54,129 nt of DNA, from positions 1 to 54,129 of the forward strand of contig JAOPVI010000399.1 of the NCBI GenBank assembly GCA_025966225.1, written 5' to 3'. Every line of letters starts with the position of its first letter. Within the stretch, counting starts at the first letter, position 1. This DNA comes from Mycobacterium sp. (GTDB lineage: Bacteria; Actinomycetota; Actinomycetes; Mycobacteriales; Mycobacteriaceae). Below are positions 26,684 to 35,887 of this stretch, piece after piece. The position numbers and the translations under genes are program-made. Below the pieces are notes generated by a model. The model was not told where the DNA came from. It saw nothing but the letters and a program-made list of their open reading frames with translations, and made no database searches.

Positions 26684-27787
26684 ATGGATGCCGATGGGCG
26701 GAAGCCCCAACAGGGCTCCGGAGGGTCTGACTCCCAGGACACCGTGGACTACCCGAAGGTGGTGCTCGTCACTGGCGCATGCCGGTTCCTGGGTGGCTAC
26801 CTGACCGCCAGACTGGCGCAGGATCCCCTCATCAATCACGTCATCGCCGTCGACGCGATCGCGCCGAGCAAGGACTTGTTGCGACGGATGGGGCGCGCCG
26901 AGTTCGTGCGGGCCGACATTCGCAACCCGTTCATCGCCAAGGTAATTCGCAACGGCGAAGTCGACACCGTCGTGCACGCCGCGGCGGCCTCGTATGCGCC
27001 GCGTGGGGGCGGTGGGGCAGCGCTCAAGGAACTCAACGTCATGGGCGCCATGCAACTGTTCGCCGCCTGCCAGAAGGCGGAGTCGGTGCGCCGGGTGGTG
27101 CTCAAGTCCACATCGGAGGTCTACGGTTCGAGCTCGCGCGACCCCGTCCTGTTCACCGAGGCCGGCACGGCCCGGCGGCCTCCCGGCGATGGCTTCGCGC
27201 GCGACAGCCTCGACATCGAGGGCTACGCCCGCGGGCTGGCCCGGCGTCGCCCCGATGTCGCGGTCACCATCCTCCGGCTGGCCAACATGATCGGGCCCGC
27301 CATGGACACCGCGCTGTCGCGGTATCTCGCAGGCCCGGTCGTGCCGTCGGTGCTGGGCCACGACGCCCGACTGCAGCTGTTGCACGAGCAGGACGCCCTC
27401 GGTGCCCTGGAGCGGGCGACGGTCGCGGGCCGGGCAGGAACCTTCAACGTCGGTGCCTCCGGCATCATCATGATGTCCCAGGCGATCCGTCGGTCCGGCC
27501 GAATACCGTTCCCCGTGCCGCGCTCTGCTCTGTCTGCAGTGGATTCGCTGATGCGCGCAACTCGCTACACTGAGCTCGATCGTGAACAGCTGAACTACTT
27601 GAGTTACGGCCGGGTCATGGACACCGCGAGGATGCGGAAAGACCTTGGTTATAGCCCGAAGTGGACCACTGCGGATGCTTTCGACGATTACGTGCGGGGT
27701 CGAAGTTTGACGCCGATCATCGACCCGCGCTGGGTACGCTCAATGGAGAGCCGCGCGGCTGCAGTGGCGCAGCGGTGGGGAAGATAG
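26684..27787 (+). CDS. galE2: NAD-dependent epimerase/dehydratase GalE2 (Rv0501-like)
   Basis: Extended SDR-type sugar epimerase/dehydratase of 367 residues. The nucleotide-binding loop is atypical, 'VTGACRFLGGYLTARL'. 'STSEVYGSS' supplies the active-site Ser/Thr, but where YxxxK is expected the sequence is 'EGYARGLARR', with the Tyr present and no Lys four residues later. H37Rv GalE2 reads similarly in my memory, so this is a family trait and casts doubt on simple UDP-galactose epimerase activity. 'GTFNVGASGI' and 'DLGYSPKWTT' are conserved. Linked to the acyltransferase downstream. Confidence 0.9.
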   Translation: MDADGRKPQQGSGGSDSQDTVDYPKVVLVTGACRFLGGYLTARLAQDPLINHVIAVDAIAPSKDLLRRMGRAEFVRADIRNPFIAKVIRNGEVDTVVHAAAASYAPRGGGGAALKELNVMGAMQLFAACQKAESVRRVVLKSTSEVYGSSSRDPVLFTEAGTARRPPGDGFARDSLDIEGYARGLARRRPDVAVTILRLANMIGPAMDTALSRYLAGPVVPSVLGHDARLQLLHEQDALGALERATVAGRAGTFNVGASGIIMMSQAIRRSGRIPFPVPRSALSAVDSLMRATRYTELDREQLNYLSYGRVMDTARMRKDLGYSPKWTTADAFDDYVRGRSLTPIIDPRWVRSMESRAAAVAQRWGR

Positions 27788-27823
27788 TAGCTAGATTCAA
27801 TCCGGTGGGGAGAAGGTAAAGAC

Positions 27824-28891
27824 GTGGGTGGCGAGTCAAAAGCCAAAGTTATTCCACTGCATACGAATTCGGGGCGTGGTTCGGCCCAGCGCCGCGCGGC
27901 CGCACGGGCCGAAAGTTCGCGCAGGCATCCGTCGCTGCTGGTCGAGCCCGGAACGAGGGCGTCGGCCGATCAAATGGCCGCCGTGGTGCGCGAGATCGAC
28001 CAACGACGCTCCTCGGCCGACGGTGGCCAACAGCCCGACGACTGCCCCAACGAGCTGTCCCAACGGATCGCCTCGATCGCTGAATTCATCCGCAAGCGGA
28101 TGGCAGGCGACTACACGGTCGACGAGTTCGGCTTCGACGAGCACCTCAACGAAGCTATTCTTCTGCCGTTGCTGAGGGGGCTGTTCCGGCACTGGTTCCG
28201 GGTCGAGGTCAGCGGTATCGAGAACCTGCCCGCCGAGGGGGCGGGCCTCATCGTCGCCAACCACGCGGGCGTGCTTCCCTTCGACGGGTTGATGGCGTCG
28301 GTGGCGGTTCGCGACCACCACCCCGCGCACCGCGACCTGCGACTTCTCGCGGCCGACATGGTCTTCGACATGCCCGTGATGGGACAGTTGGCCCGCAAGG
28401 CCGGCCACACCATGGCGTGCACGGCAGACGCGCACCGACTGCTTGGCGCCGGTCACCTCACCGCGGTGTTCCCCGAGGGGTACAAGGGGTTGGGTAAGCA
28501 CTTCCGGGACCGCTACAAACTGCAGCGATTCGGTCGCGGCGGCTTCGTTTCGGCTGCCCTCCGCGCCAAGGCGCCCATCATTCCGTGCTCGATCGTCGGG
28601 TCGGAGGAGATCTACCCGATGATCGCCGACATGAAGCTGCTGGCCCGGCTGCTCGGCCTTCCGTACTTCCCGGTGACGCCGTTGTTCCCGTTGGCCGGAC
28701 CCGCGGGGCTCATCCCGTTGCCCTCGAAGTGGCACATCCAGTTCGGCGAGCCGATCCCCACCGACGGCTACGACGAATACGCCGCTGAAGACCCCATGGT
28801 CACCTTCGAACTGACCGACCAGGTCCGCGAAACCATCCAGCAGACGCTGTATCAGCTGCTGGCCAATCGCAGGAACATGTTCCTGGGCTAG
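27824..28891 (+). CDS. PlsC-like lysophospholipid acyltransferase (Rv0502-like)
   Basis: A 355-residue acyltransferase of the 1-acylglycerol-3-phosphate O-acyltransferase type. Catalytic H-x4-D is in 'NHAGVLPFDGLMAS'; 'FPEGYKGLGK' is motif III and 'APIIPCSIVGSEE' motif IV. The first 90 residues are polar and likely disordered. A hydrophobic loop 'FPVTPLFPLAGPAGLIPLP' may dip into the membrane. GTG start, 37 bp after galE2, suggesting joint expression. The acceptor lipid is unknown. In H37Rv the next gene is cmaA2; here it is absent and the converging Rv0504c-like gene lies 14 bp away. Confidence 0.9.
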   Translation: MGGESKAKVIPLHTNSGRGSAQRRAAARAESSRRHPSLLVEPGTRASADQMAAVVREIDQRRSSADGGQQPDDCPNELSQRIASIAEFIRKRMAGDYTVDEFGFDEHLNEAILLPLLRGLFRHWFRVEVSGIENLPAEGAGLIVANHAGVLPFDGLMASVAVRDHHPAHRDLRLLAADMVFDMPVMGQLARKAGHTMACTADAHRLLGAGHLTAVFPEGYKGLGKHFRDRYKLQRFGRGGFVSAALRAKAPIIPCSIVGSEEIYPMIADMKLLARLLGLPYFPVTPLFPLAGPAGLIPLPSKWHIQFGEPIPTDGYDEYAAEDPMVTFELTDQVRETIQQTLYQLLANRRNMFLG

Positions 28892-28904
28892 CCCCGCTCG
28901 TCGG

Positions 28905-29429
28905 CTACTTCTTTTGCCCAGCAATCATCCGCTGAATCGCGGCGTCGCGTCCCGCCGCGATCTGGGCGGTCACTTCGGCGTCGTTGCTGGTGGCCTCACC
29001 GAACAGTGTCACGATGCTCGTCAGTACGGGATTGCCGTCGTCGTCGGTCACCTCGCCACGAATCTCGGTGATGACGGCGCCGTGCGACTCGATCACCGAA
29101 TCCAGGTAGGAGTCGAACCAAAGCTTGTCGCCGACCAGGATCGGACGGTGGAAGGTCAGCTTCTGGTCGCGGTGTAGCACGCGCTCCATGTTGATCGGCA
29201 CGTCGAACTGCTCGAAGATTTCGTTCTGCACCCGGCGTCCGGCGACCGCGACGAACGTCAACGACGCGACCAGTGCAGCGTGACCGTACTCTTCGGCGGC
29301 ACCTTCACTGAAGTGGGCGGGATGGTCGTCCTTGACCGCCCTCGCAAACTCGCGCACCTTCTCCCGGTTCACCTCGAAATAGTCCGGATACCGGTGGTGG
29401 GTTCCGATGATGTCTTCGGCGATGCTCAC
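28905..29429 (-). CDS. MaoC-like dehydratase N-terminal domain protein (Rv0504c-like, UPF0336)
   Basis: A 174-residue single hotdog protein related to the HadA/HadC type subunits of mycolic acid dehydratase. '[20 protein letters not shown]' and '[13 protein letters not shown]' match the family start, and '[20 protein letters not shown]' the substrate-side strand. The hydratase 2 motif with the catalytic Asp/His is not present, as expected for a non-catalytic partner. The C-terminal 'RMIAGQKK' helix is polar. Role inferred from family; this subgroup is uncharacterised as far as I know. Confidence 0.88.
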   Translation of the reverse strand: MSIAEDIIGTHHRYPDYFEVNREKVREFARAVKDDHPAHFSEGAAEEYGHAALVASLTFVAVAGRRVQNEIFEQFDVPINMERVLHRDQKLTFHRPILVGDKLWFDSYLDSVIESHGAVITEIRGEVTDDDGNPVLTSIVTLFGEATSNDAEVTAQIAAGRDAAIQRMIAGQKK

Positions 29430-29527
29430 TGCACTTGCTCCCCGTTAGGTTCAATCAGGCCGGCCCTGCGTTTCGGCGGCGCTGAGCCTATCAGCGCTGA
29501 AGCAGCTTGCTCCTCGCGTGCGTGGCC

Positions 29528-30370
29528 TCAACCGCCGCCCTGTCGCCGGGAGACGACCGCGGCCAGGGCCCCACCGACCGCCCCGAGCGCCAGAGCCGAC
29601 GGCACCCCGATTCGGGCGGCCTTGCGGGCGGTGCGGAAATCGCGGACCTCCCAACCTCGTTTGCGAGCCACGTCACGTAGCGCAGCGTCCGGGTTGATCG
29701 CGACGGCGGTTCCGACCAACGACAGCATCGGCACGTCGTTGAAGCTGTCCGAATAGGCGGTGCAGCGCTTCAGATTGAGGCCCTCGCGGATGGCGAGTTG
29801 CCGCACCGCGTGCGCCTTGCCGACGCCGTGCAGGATCTCCCCGACGAGCCGACCGGTGAACACCCCGTCGACGGACTCGGCGATGGTGCCGAGTGCACCC
29901 GTCAGCCCGAGTCTGCGGGCGATCGTGGCGGCGAGCTCGTAGGGCGTGGCGGTGACCAACCAGACCTGCTGGCCCGCGTCCAGGTGCATCTGCGCCAGCG
30001 CGCGCGTACCCGGCCAGATCTTGTCCGCGATGATCTCGTCGTAGATCTCCTCACCGACCTCCTCGAGTTCGGAGGTCGTGCGACCTTCGATGAAGGCGAG
30101 GGCCTTGCGGCGACCGGCAGCGACGTCGTCGCTGTTCTCCTTGCCGGTGAGCTGAAACTTCGCCTGCGCGTATCCGAACCGCGCAAGGTCGCCGTAGGTG
30201 AAGAACTTGCGGGCGGCCAGCCCGCGGGCGAAGTGCACGAGCGACGAGCCCTGCACCAACGTGTTGTCGACGTCGAAGAACGCGGCGGCGGTCAGGTCGG
30301 GAGGGGGCGGCAGCGGCGTGCTCGGCGGGTCCTCGACGAACTCGTCTGCGATGTCACCGGACTCCGACAC
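29528..30370 (-). CDS. serB1: HAD-IB family phosphatase SerB1-like
   Basis: A 280-residue HAD-superfamily phosphatase, subfamily IB. Motif I is '[15 protein letters not shown]' (nucleophile and acid Asp), motif II lies in '[12 protein letters not shown]', and motif IV is '[16 protein letters not shown]'. The name SerB1 (phosphoserine phosphatase) comes from H37Rv Rv0505c; substrate specificity is not proven by sequence and another phosphomonoester is equally possible. A hydrophobic C-terminal stretch ('[16 protein letters not shown]') may anchor it to the membrane. Divergent from the glutaredoxin-like gene by 39 bp. Confidence 0.88.
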   Translation of the reverse strand: MSESGDIADEFVEDPPSTPLPPPPDLTAAAFFDVDNTLVQGSSLVHFARGLAARKFFTYGDLARFGYAQAKFQLTGKENSDDVAAGRRKALAFIEGRTTSELEEVGEEIYDEIIADKIWPGTRALAQMHLDAGQQVWLVTATPYELAATIARRLGLTGALGTIAESVDGVFTGRLVGEILHGVGKAHAVRQLAIREGLNLKRCTAYSDSFNDVPMLSLVGTAVAINPDAALRDVARKRGWEVRDFRTARKAARIGVPSALALGAVGGALAAVVSRRQGGG

Positions 30371-30409
30371 GGTTCAACAGTAGGACACCGAAGACCGGAT
30401 ACTGGACAC

Positions 30410-30679
30410 ATGGTTCATCAGGTGATCTTGCTTACTCGTGCGGGTTGTTGTCTGTGCGATCGCGCCAAGGACCAGTTGGCTGTGATGGCCGAGGAACTCG
30501 GATTCACGCTCGGCGCCACCGACGTCGACGCCGCTGCGGCCGCAGGCGATCCCGCGCTGCGCACCGAGTACGGCGACCGGCTACCCGTCGTGCTGCTCGA
30601 CGGTCGCGAACACAGCTACTGGGAGGTCGACGAGGACCGGTTGCGCGTGGATCTGGCGCAGTCGGCGGGGGCGCAGTGA
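30410..30679 (+). CDS. Glutaredoxin-like DUF836 protein (Rv0508-like)
   Basis: An 89-residue thioredoxin-fold protein with the redox motif CxxC in 'LLTRAGCCLCDRAKDQL', the cis-Pro in 'RLPVVLLDG', and a short C-terminal helix. ATG at 30410. DUF836 proteins are predicted disulfide reductases. In H37Rv mmpS2-mmpL2 lie between serB1 and Rv0508; here they are absent and the two genes are divergent neighbours. It precedes hemA by 64 bp. Confidence 0.9.
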   Translation: MVHQVILLTRAGCCLCDRAKDQLAVMAEELGFTLGATDVDAAAAAGDPALRTEYGDRLPVVLLDGREHSYWEVDEDRLRVDLAQSAGAQ

Positions 30680-30743
30680 TGGCATGGCAAATTTGGTGAC
30701 GGGGCTGGTAAACGACTACCTTTGACGGCGTGGTGACGAGGCC

Positions 30744-32150
30744 ATGAGCGTTCTCCTGTTCGGCGTTTCGCACCGAAGCGCGCCCGTTTCCGTTCTGGAA
30801 CAGTTGAGCACCGACGAGTCCGATCAAGCCAAGATCGTCGACCAGGTGCTCCAATCCTCGCTGGTGACCGAGGCCATGGTGCTCTCCACGTGCAACCGGG
30901 TCGAGGTGTACGCCGTCGTCGAGGCGTTCCACGGCGGGCTGTCCGTCATCGGCTCGGTGCTCTCGGAGCACTGCGGAATGTCGCTGAGCGACCTGACCAA
31001 GTACGCCTACGTGCGCTACGCCGAGGCCGCCGTCGAGCACTTGTTTGCGGTCACCAGCGGGCTGGACTCCGCGGTCATCGGCGAGCAGCAGGTGCTCGGA
31101 CAGGTCCGCCGCGCCTACGCCACCGCCGAGACCAACCACACCGTCGGGCGCACCCTGCACGAACTTGCGCAGCGGGCGCTTTCGGTTGGCAAGCGCGTGC
31201 ACTCGGAGACCGGCATCGACGCCGCGGGCGCCTCGGTGGTGTCGGTTGCGCTCGAGATGGCGTCCACCAAGCTCGGTGGGCAGGAGCGAAGCGACCCGGG
31301 GAATCGCCTGAATGGGCTGGCGGGACGGACGGCCGTCATCATCGGCGCCGGATCGATGGGCGCGTTGTCGGCCGCGCATCTGGTGCGCGCAGGCATTGGG
31401 CGAGTCCACGTCGTCAACCGGACTTTGCCGCGCGCCGAACGACTCGTGCAGAACCTCCGCGAGCAGGGCGTCGACGCGCACGCATTCCCGTTCGACCACA
31501 TCCAGCCCGTGCTCACCGACGCTGACGTCGTCGTGTCGTGTACCGGCGCGGTGCGGTCGGTGGTCTCGCTCGCCGACGTGCACCGCGGCCTGGCTCACGG
31601 GCAGGAGCCCAAGCAGCTGGTCATCTGCGACCTCGGAATGCCCCGCGACGTCGACCCCGCGGTGGCTGGTCTGCCCGGGGTCTTCATGGTCGACATGGAC
31701 CGCATTCAGCGCGAGCCGGCCGCCAAAGCCGCCGCTTCGGACGCCGAGGCGGCCCGCGGGATCGTTGCTGCAGAAGTAGCCAACTACCTGGCCGGACAGC
31801 GGATGGCTGAGGTCACACCCACCGTGACGGCGTTGCGTCGGCGCGCCGCCGACGTCGTCGAAGCCGAGCTTCTGCGCCTCGACAACCGGCTACCCGGACT
31901 CGAGGCCACCCATCGCGACGAGGTGGCCCGCACGGTGCGCCGCGTCGTTGACAAGCTACTGCACGCACCGACGGTGCGCGTGAAACAACTGGCCAGTGCC
32001 CCAGGCGGGGACAGCTACGCCGAGGCGTTGCGCGAGCTGTTCGAGCTCGACCCGCAGGCCGTCGATGCCGTGGCCGGCGGCGAATTGCCTTTTCTTGAAA
32101 CAGGCGCGGTAACAAGTGATTCCCGATTCGAACTCGACGGGACCGAGTAG
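30744..32150 (+). CDS. hemA: Glutamyl-tRNA reductase HemA
   Basis: Reduces Glu-tRNA to glutamate-1-semialdehyde, the committed step of C5-pathway tetrapyrrole synthesis. The 468 residues have '[18 protein letters not shown]', the nucleophile Cys50 in '[11 protein letters not shown]', '[17 protein letters not shown]', the NADPH loop '[16 protein letters not shown]' and '[17 protein letters not shown]'. An in-frame family B repeat encodes 'GGQERSDPG' near residue 180, just before the NADPH-binding domain, lengthening a linker. It overlaps hemC if the latter starts at 32116. The product goes to HemL, encoded at 45452. Confidence 0.96.
   Translation: MSVLLFGVSHRSAPVSVLEQLSTDESDQAKIVDQVLQSSLVTEAMVLSTCNRVEVYAVVEAFHGGLSVIGSVLSEHCGMSLSDLTKYAYVRYAEAAVEHLFAVTSGLDSAVIGEQQVLGQVRRAYATAETNHTVGRTLHELAQRALSVGKRVHSETGIDAAGASVVSVALEMASTKLGGQERSDPGNRLNGLAGRTAVIIGAGSMGALSAAHLVRAGIGRVHVVNRTLPRAERLVQNLREQGVDAHAFPFDHIQPVLTDADVVVSCTGAVRSVVSLADVHRGLAHGQEPKQLVICDLGMPRDVDPAVAGLPGVFMVDMDRIQREPAAKAAASDAEAARGIVAAEVANYLAGQRMAEVTPTVTALRRRAADVVEAELLRLDNRLPGLEATHRDEVARTVRRVVDKLLHAPTVRVKQLASAPGGDSYAEALRELFELDPQAVDAVAGGELPFLETGAVTSDSRFELDGTE
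31278..31301 (+). repeat. Dispersed short repeat, family B, copy 3
   Basis: 'GGGCAGGAGCGAAGCGACCC' plus flanking G-run inside hemA, translated as 'GGQERSDPG' between the catalytic and NADPH-binding domains. Confidence 0.78.
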
Positions 32151-33180
32151 CCGCTTGCGCACTTCCACAGGGTCTTCGCGCGAGCGCTCATCCGCCACAG
32201 GGTCTTCGCGCGAGCGCTCATCCGCCCACGACGCGGTCATCCGGATCGGCACCCGGGGCAGCCTGCTGGCTACCACGCAGGCCGGAACCATCAAAGCCGC
32301 CCTCGAGGGCAAGGGGCGCTCCGTCGAACTCGTCATCATCTCCACCGCGGGCGACCGCTCGAGTGATCCCGTCGCCGAGATCGGCGTCGGCGTGTTCACC
32401 GCAGCCCTCCGTGAAGCCATCGCCGACGGCAGCGTCGACATGGCAGTGCACTCGTACAAGGATTTGCCCACTGCGCCCGACGACCGGTTCGTCATCGCGG
32501 CCATACCCCGCCGCGAAGACGCCAGGGACGCCTTGGTGGCCCGCGACGGCATGGTGCTGGGGGAGTTGCCCGTCGGATCGGTGATCGGCACGTCGAGTCC
32601 GCGCAGGACGGCGCAGCTTAGAGCACTGGGTCTCGGTTTGGAAATTCGCCCCCTACGAGGCAACCTAGACACCAGGTTGAACAGGGTAAGCAATGGTGAT
32701 CTCGACGGCGTCGTCGTCGCCCGGGCGGGCTTGGTCCGCATCGGACGGCAAGGCGACGTCACCGAGACTCTGGAGCCGGTGCAGATGTTGCCAGCGCCGG
32801 CACAAGGAGCCCTTGCGGTCGAGTGCCGCGCGGGTGACACCGAGCTCGCCGCGCTGCTGTCGGAGTTGGACGACGCCGACACGCGCGTCGCAGTCACCGC
32901 GGAGCGCACCCTGCTCGCCGAGCTCGAGGCGGGATGTTCAGCGCCGGTGGGAGCGATCGCGGAAGTGGTCGAGTCCATCGACGAGGAAGGCAACCTCTTC
33001 GAGGAGCTGTCGCTACGTGGCTGCGTGGCGACGCTGGACGGATCCGACGTGATCCGTGCGTCCGGAATCGGGACCCCCGATCGGGCACGGGAGTTAGGGC
33101 TCTCGGTGGCCGCGGAGTTGTTCGAACTCGGAGCGCGGGAACTGTTGGTAGAGCGGACTGAAAGCGGGAGCGAAGGATGA
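32116..33180 (+). CDS. hemC: Porphobilinogen deaminase (hydroxymethylbilane synthase) HemC
   Basis: Polymerises four porphobilinogens to hydroxymethylbilane. The enzyme proper begins at '[17 protein letters not shown]' (codon near 32239), followed by '[16 protein letters not shown]', '[11 protein letters not shown]', '[13 protein letters not shown]' and the cofactor-binding Cys in '[13 protein letters not shown]'. The usual 'M' directly before IRIG is missing: a tandem repeat (32165-32224) has been inserted and the only starts are GTG 32116 (overlapping hemA by 35 bp) and TTG 32155. Either adds a Ser/Arg-rich leader with two copies of '[10 protein letters not shown]'. Start uncertain; gene certain. 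Confidence 0.92.
   Translation: MIPDSNSTGPSSRLRTSTGSSRERSSATGSSRERSSAHDAVIRIGTRGSLLATTQAGTIKAALEGKGRSVELVIISTAGDRSSDPVAEIGVGVFTAALREAIADGSVDMAVHSYKDLPTAPDDRFVIAAIPRREDARDALVARDGMVLGELPVGSVIGTSSPRRTAQLRALGLGLEIRPLRGNLDTRLNRVSNGDLDGVVVARAGLVRIGRQGDVTETLEPVQMLPAPAQGALAVECRAGDTELAALLSELDDADTRVAVTAERTLLAELEAGCSAPVGAIAEVVESIDEEGNLFEELSLRGCVATLDGSDVIRASGIGTPDRARELGLSVAAELFELGARELLVERTESGSEG
32165..32224 (-). repeat. Dispersed short repeat, family A, tandem copies 4 and 5 (inverted)
   Basis: Two identical 30-bp units in direct tandem (32165-32194, 32195-32224). Read on the minus strand each contains 'GATGAGCGCTCGCGCGAAGA', the same core as the units at 24101-24164, so they are the same family in opposite orientation. 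They encode the duplicated leader of HemC. Identity of the two units suggests a recent tandem duplication. Confidence 0.85.
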
Positions 33181-34823
33181 CGACCCGAGGGCGCAAGCAC
33201 AAGCCCGGCCGCATTACGTTCGTCGGTGCTGGGCCGGGTGACCCTGGCCTACTGACGACGCGTGCGCGCACGGTGCTCGCACACGCGACACTAGTTTTCA
33301 CCGACCCAGACGTGCCGGAGGCGGTGCTGGCGCTCGTCGGTTCCGAGCTGCCGCCACCGTCGGGTCCGGCTGAACCGGCCAAACCTTCCGATGACGCGTC
33401 AGACGCCGATGCGCTGACGCCGTCGCTGCCAAGCGGTGTCGACGTTCGTCCGGCGCTTGGTGATCCGGCCGAGGTGGCCAAGCTGTTGGCCACCGAAGCA
33501 AAGGCCGGGGCCGACGTCGTGCGGCTGGTCGCGGGCGATCCCCTCTCGGATGACGCCGTGATCATCGAGGTGACCGCGCTTGCACGTGCGCACGGGCAGT
33601 TCGAGGTCGTGCCAGGACTGCCTGCCACGACGGCCGTGCCGACGTATGCCGGGCTCCCGCTCGGCTCGTCGCACACCGTGGCCGACGTGCGCGGCGACGT
33701 CGACTGGGCCGCGCTGGCCGCGGCGCCTGGACCACTGATCCTTCATGCCACCGCGACGCACCTTCCCGATGCCGCGCGCACGCTGATCGAGTACGGGCTC
33801 ACCGATTCGACGCCGTGTGTGGTGACGGCGAATGGCACCACCTGCCAGCAGCGTTCGGTGGAGGCCACGCTCGCCGGGTTGCTCGACAAGTCGGTGCTGG
33901 CCAGCAATGAGCCGGCCGGACCGTTGGCTGGCCCGCTGGTCGTGACGATCGGCAAGACCGTCAGCAATCGCGCGAAGCTGAACTGGTGGGAGAGCCGGGC
34001 GCTCTACGGCTGGACCGTGCTGGTGCCGCGCACCAAGGATCAGGCGGGCGAGATGAGCGACCGCTTGGTCTCCCACGGCGCCCTGCCGGTCGAGGTGCCC
34101 ACCATCGCCGTCGAGCCGCCGCGCAGCCCCGCGCAAATGGAAAGGGCCGTCAAGGGGTTGGTGGACGGCCGCTTCCAGTGGGTGGTGTTCACCTCCACGA
34201 ACGCGGTACGAGCCGTGTGGGAGAAGTTCAACGAGTTCGGGCTCGACGCGCGCGCGGTCTCCGGCGTGAAGATCGCGTGCGTCGGGCAGGCCCCCGCGGA
34301 TCGGGTGCGCGCGTTCGGGATCAACCCCGAGTTGGTTCCGACGGGTGAGCAGAGCTCGCTCGGTCTGCTCGACGAATTCCCGCCATACGACGACATCTTC
34401 GATCCGGTCAACCGGGTCCTGTTGCCGCGGGCCGACATCGCCACCGAAACGCTGGCCGAAGGGCTTCGCGAGCGCGGCTGGGAGATCGAGGACGTCACGG
34501 CCTATCGCACGGTGCGCGCCGCGCCGCCGCCAGCGCAGACCCGCGAGATGATCAAGACCGGCGGATTCGACGCCGTCTGCTTCACCTCGAGTTCGACGGT
34601 ACGCAATCTGGTCGGCATCGCAGGCAAGCCACACGCTCGGACCATCGTCGCGTGCATCGGCCCGAAGACTGCTGAAACCGCAGCGGAATTCGGGTTGCGG
34701 GTGGACGTTCAGCCGGAGACGGCCGCAGCGGGTCCGTTGGTCGAGGCGCTCGCCGAGCATGCAGCCCGCTTGCGCGCCGAGGGGGCGTTGCCGCCGCCGC
34801 GCAAGAAGAGCCGTCGCCGCTAA
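33177..34823 (+). CDS. hemD: Fused uroporphyrinogen-III C-methyltransferase / uroporphyrinogen-III synthase
   Basis: A 548-residue two-domain protein typical of actinobacteria. Residues 1 to about 250 are a SUMT/CysG-A-like tetrapyrrole methylase fold ('[18 protein letters not shown]', '[13 protein letters not shown]', '[20 protein letters not shown]'). Residues about 275-530 are HemD, which cyclises hydroxymethylbilane with ring-D inversion ('[20 protein letters not shown]', '[17 protein letters not shown]', '[15 protein letters not shown]'). An acidic Pro/Ala insertion lies near 60-85, and a basic tail '[10 protein letters not shown]' closes the protein. ATGA overlap with hemC. Whether the N-terminal domain is active as methylase is not evident. 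Confidence 0.94.
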   Translation: MTTRGRKHKPGRITFVGAGPGDPGLLTTRARTVLAHATLVFTDPDVPEAVLALVGSELPPPSGPAEPAKPSDDASDADALTPSLPSGVDVRPALGDPAEVAKLLATEAKAGADVVRLVAGDPLSDDAVIIEVTALARAHGQFEVVPGLPATTAVPTYAGLPLGSSHTVADVRGDVDWAALAAAPGPLILHATATHLPDAARTLIEYGLTDSTPCVVTANGTTCQQRSVEATLAGLLDKSVLASNEPAGPLAGPLVVTIGKTVSNRAKLNWWESRALYGWTVLVPRTKDQAGEMSDRLVSHGALPVEVPTIAVEPPRSPAQMERAVKGLVDGRFQWVVFTSTNAVRAVWEKFNEFGLDARAVSGVKIACVGQAPADRVRAFGINPELVPTGEQSSLGLLDEFPPYDDIFDPVNRVLLPRADIATETLAEGLRERGWEIEDVTAYRTVRAAPPPAQTREMIKTGGFDAVCFTSSSTVRNLVGIAGKPHARTIVACIGPKTAETAAEFGLRVDVQPETAAAGPLVEALAEHAARLRAEGALPPPRKKSRRR

Positions 34824-34853
34824 CGGGCTAAGGGGACACGAGGTGACTTTGCG

Positions 34854-35834
34854 ATGACATATCCAAGGCATCGACCCCGCCGCCTGCGCTCTAGTCCGGC
34901 GATGCGTCGGTTGGTCGCGCAAACCTCGCTGGAACCAAGGCATTTGGTGCTGCCGATGTTCGTCGCGGACGGTATCGACGAGCCGCAGCCCATCGCGTCG
35001 ATGCCGGGCGTCGTCCAGCACACCCGCGATTCGTTGCGAGGCGCCGCCGTCGCCGCCGTCGAGGCGGGCGTTGGCGGGCTCATGGTGTTCGGGGTTCCGC
35101 GCGAGCAGGACAAGGACGCCACGGGCTCGGTCGGGGTTGCCGAGGATGGCATCCTCAATGTCGCGCTGCGCGAGCTCGCGAAGGAACTTGGCGACGACAC
35201 CGTATTGATGGCCGACACGTGCCTCGACGAGTTCACCGACCATGGACACTGCGGGATTTTGGACGGCGTCGGCAGGGTTGACAATGACGCCACCAACGAC
35301 CGTTACGTGGAACTTGCTGTCGCTCAGGCTAATTCGGGTGTACACGTCGTCGGACCCAGCGGCATGATGGACGGTCAGGTGGCGGCCATCCGCGACGGCC
35401 TGGACGCGGCAGGTCATGTCGACGTCGCGATCCTCGCGTACGCGGCGAAGTTCGCCTCGGGTTTCTACGGCCCGTTCCGCGAGGCGGTCGCATCCAGCCT
35501 CGAGGGCGATCGTCGTACCTACCAACAGGATCCGGGCAATGCTCGTGAGGCGCTGCACGAGATCGAGGTGGACATCGCCGAGGGCGCCGACATGGTGATG
35601 GTCAAGCCCGCGATGGCCTACCTCGACCTCGTCAGGGTTGCCGCCGACGTCTCTTCGGTGCCCGTGGCCGCCTATCAAGTGTCTGGGGAGTACGCGATGA
35701 TCTGCGCGGCGGCGGCCAACGGGTGGATCGACAAGCGTGCCGTCGCGCTCGAGACGTTGACCAGCATCCGGCGGGCGGGTGCCGACATCGTGCTGTCCTA
35801 TTGGGCAGCCGACGTCGCCGGTTGGCTGGCATGA
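34854..35834 (+). CDS. hemB: Delta-aminolevulinic acid dehydratase HemB
   Basis: Condenses two 5-aminolevulinates to porphobilinogen. The 326-residue TIM barrel has both active-site lysines ('AAKFASGFYGPFREA' and 'MVMVKPAMAYLDL') and the metal site 'DTCLDEFTDHGHCGIL'. Compared with the classical three-Cys zinc site (CxCx7HGHC-type) the second Cys is Asp, a hybrid between zinc and magnesium types that I believe is usual for actinobacteria. 30 bp after hemD. Its last 38 bp form the first unit of a direct duplication with the start of the next gene. Confidence 0.95.
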   Translation: MTYPRHRPRRLRSSPAMRRLVAQTSLEPRHLVLPMFVADGIDEPQPIASMPGVVQHTRDSLRGAAVAAVEAGVGGLMVFGVPREQDKDATGSVGVAEDGILNVALRELAKELGDDTVLMADTCLDEFTDHGHCGILDGVGRVDNDATNDRYVELAVAQANSGVHVVGPSGMMDGQVAAIRDGLDAAGHVDVAILAYAAKFASGFYGPFREAVASSLEGDRRTYQQDPGNAREALHEIEVDIAEGADMVMVKPAMAYLDLVRVAADVSSVPVAAYQVSGEYAMICAAAANGWIDKRAVALETLTSIRRAGADIVLSYWAADVAGWLA

Positions 35835-35887
35835 GCGTCCATCGGGCCTATTGGGCAGCCGATGTCGCCGGTTGGCTGGCATGAGCG
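35797..35887 (+). repeat. 50-bp-period tandem duplication across the hemB stop
   Basis: A 41-bp segment (35797-35837) recurs at 35847-35887 with one mismatch (GAC versus GAT). The segment covers the codons for 'YWAADVAGWLA', the hemB stop and the overlapping ATG of the next gene. So the hemB C-terminus and stop/start junction exist twice. It looks like a recent slippage or unequal-exchange event. Confidence 0.95.
35831..35884 (+). other. 17-codon minigene created by the duplication
   Basis: The ATG that overlaps the hemB stop (ATGA) now opens a short frame, 'MSVHRAYWAADVAGWLA', which repeats the hemB C-terminal residues and stops in a second ATGA. That second ATG starts the downstream membrane protein. 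Ribosomes finishing hemB could therefore reinitiate on this minigene and then on the real gene. Nothing suggests a function for the peptide itself. Confidence 0.4.

Noticed and set aside
35220..35262. HemB metal site with Asp instead of the second zinc Cys as a functional anomaly.
   Set aside because: Probably the usual state for actinobacterial HemB, so recorded in the gene entry rather than as a finding.
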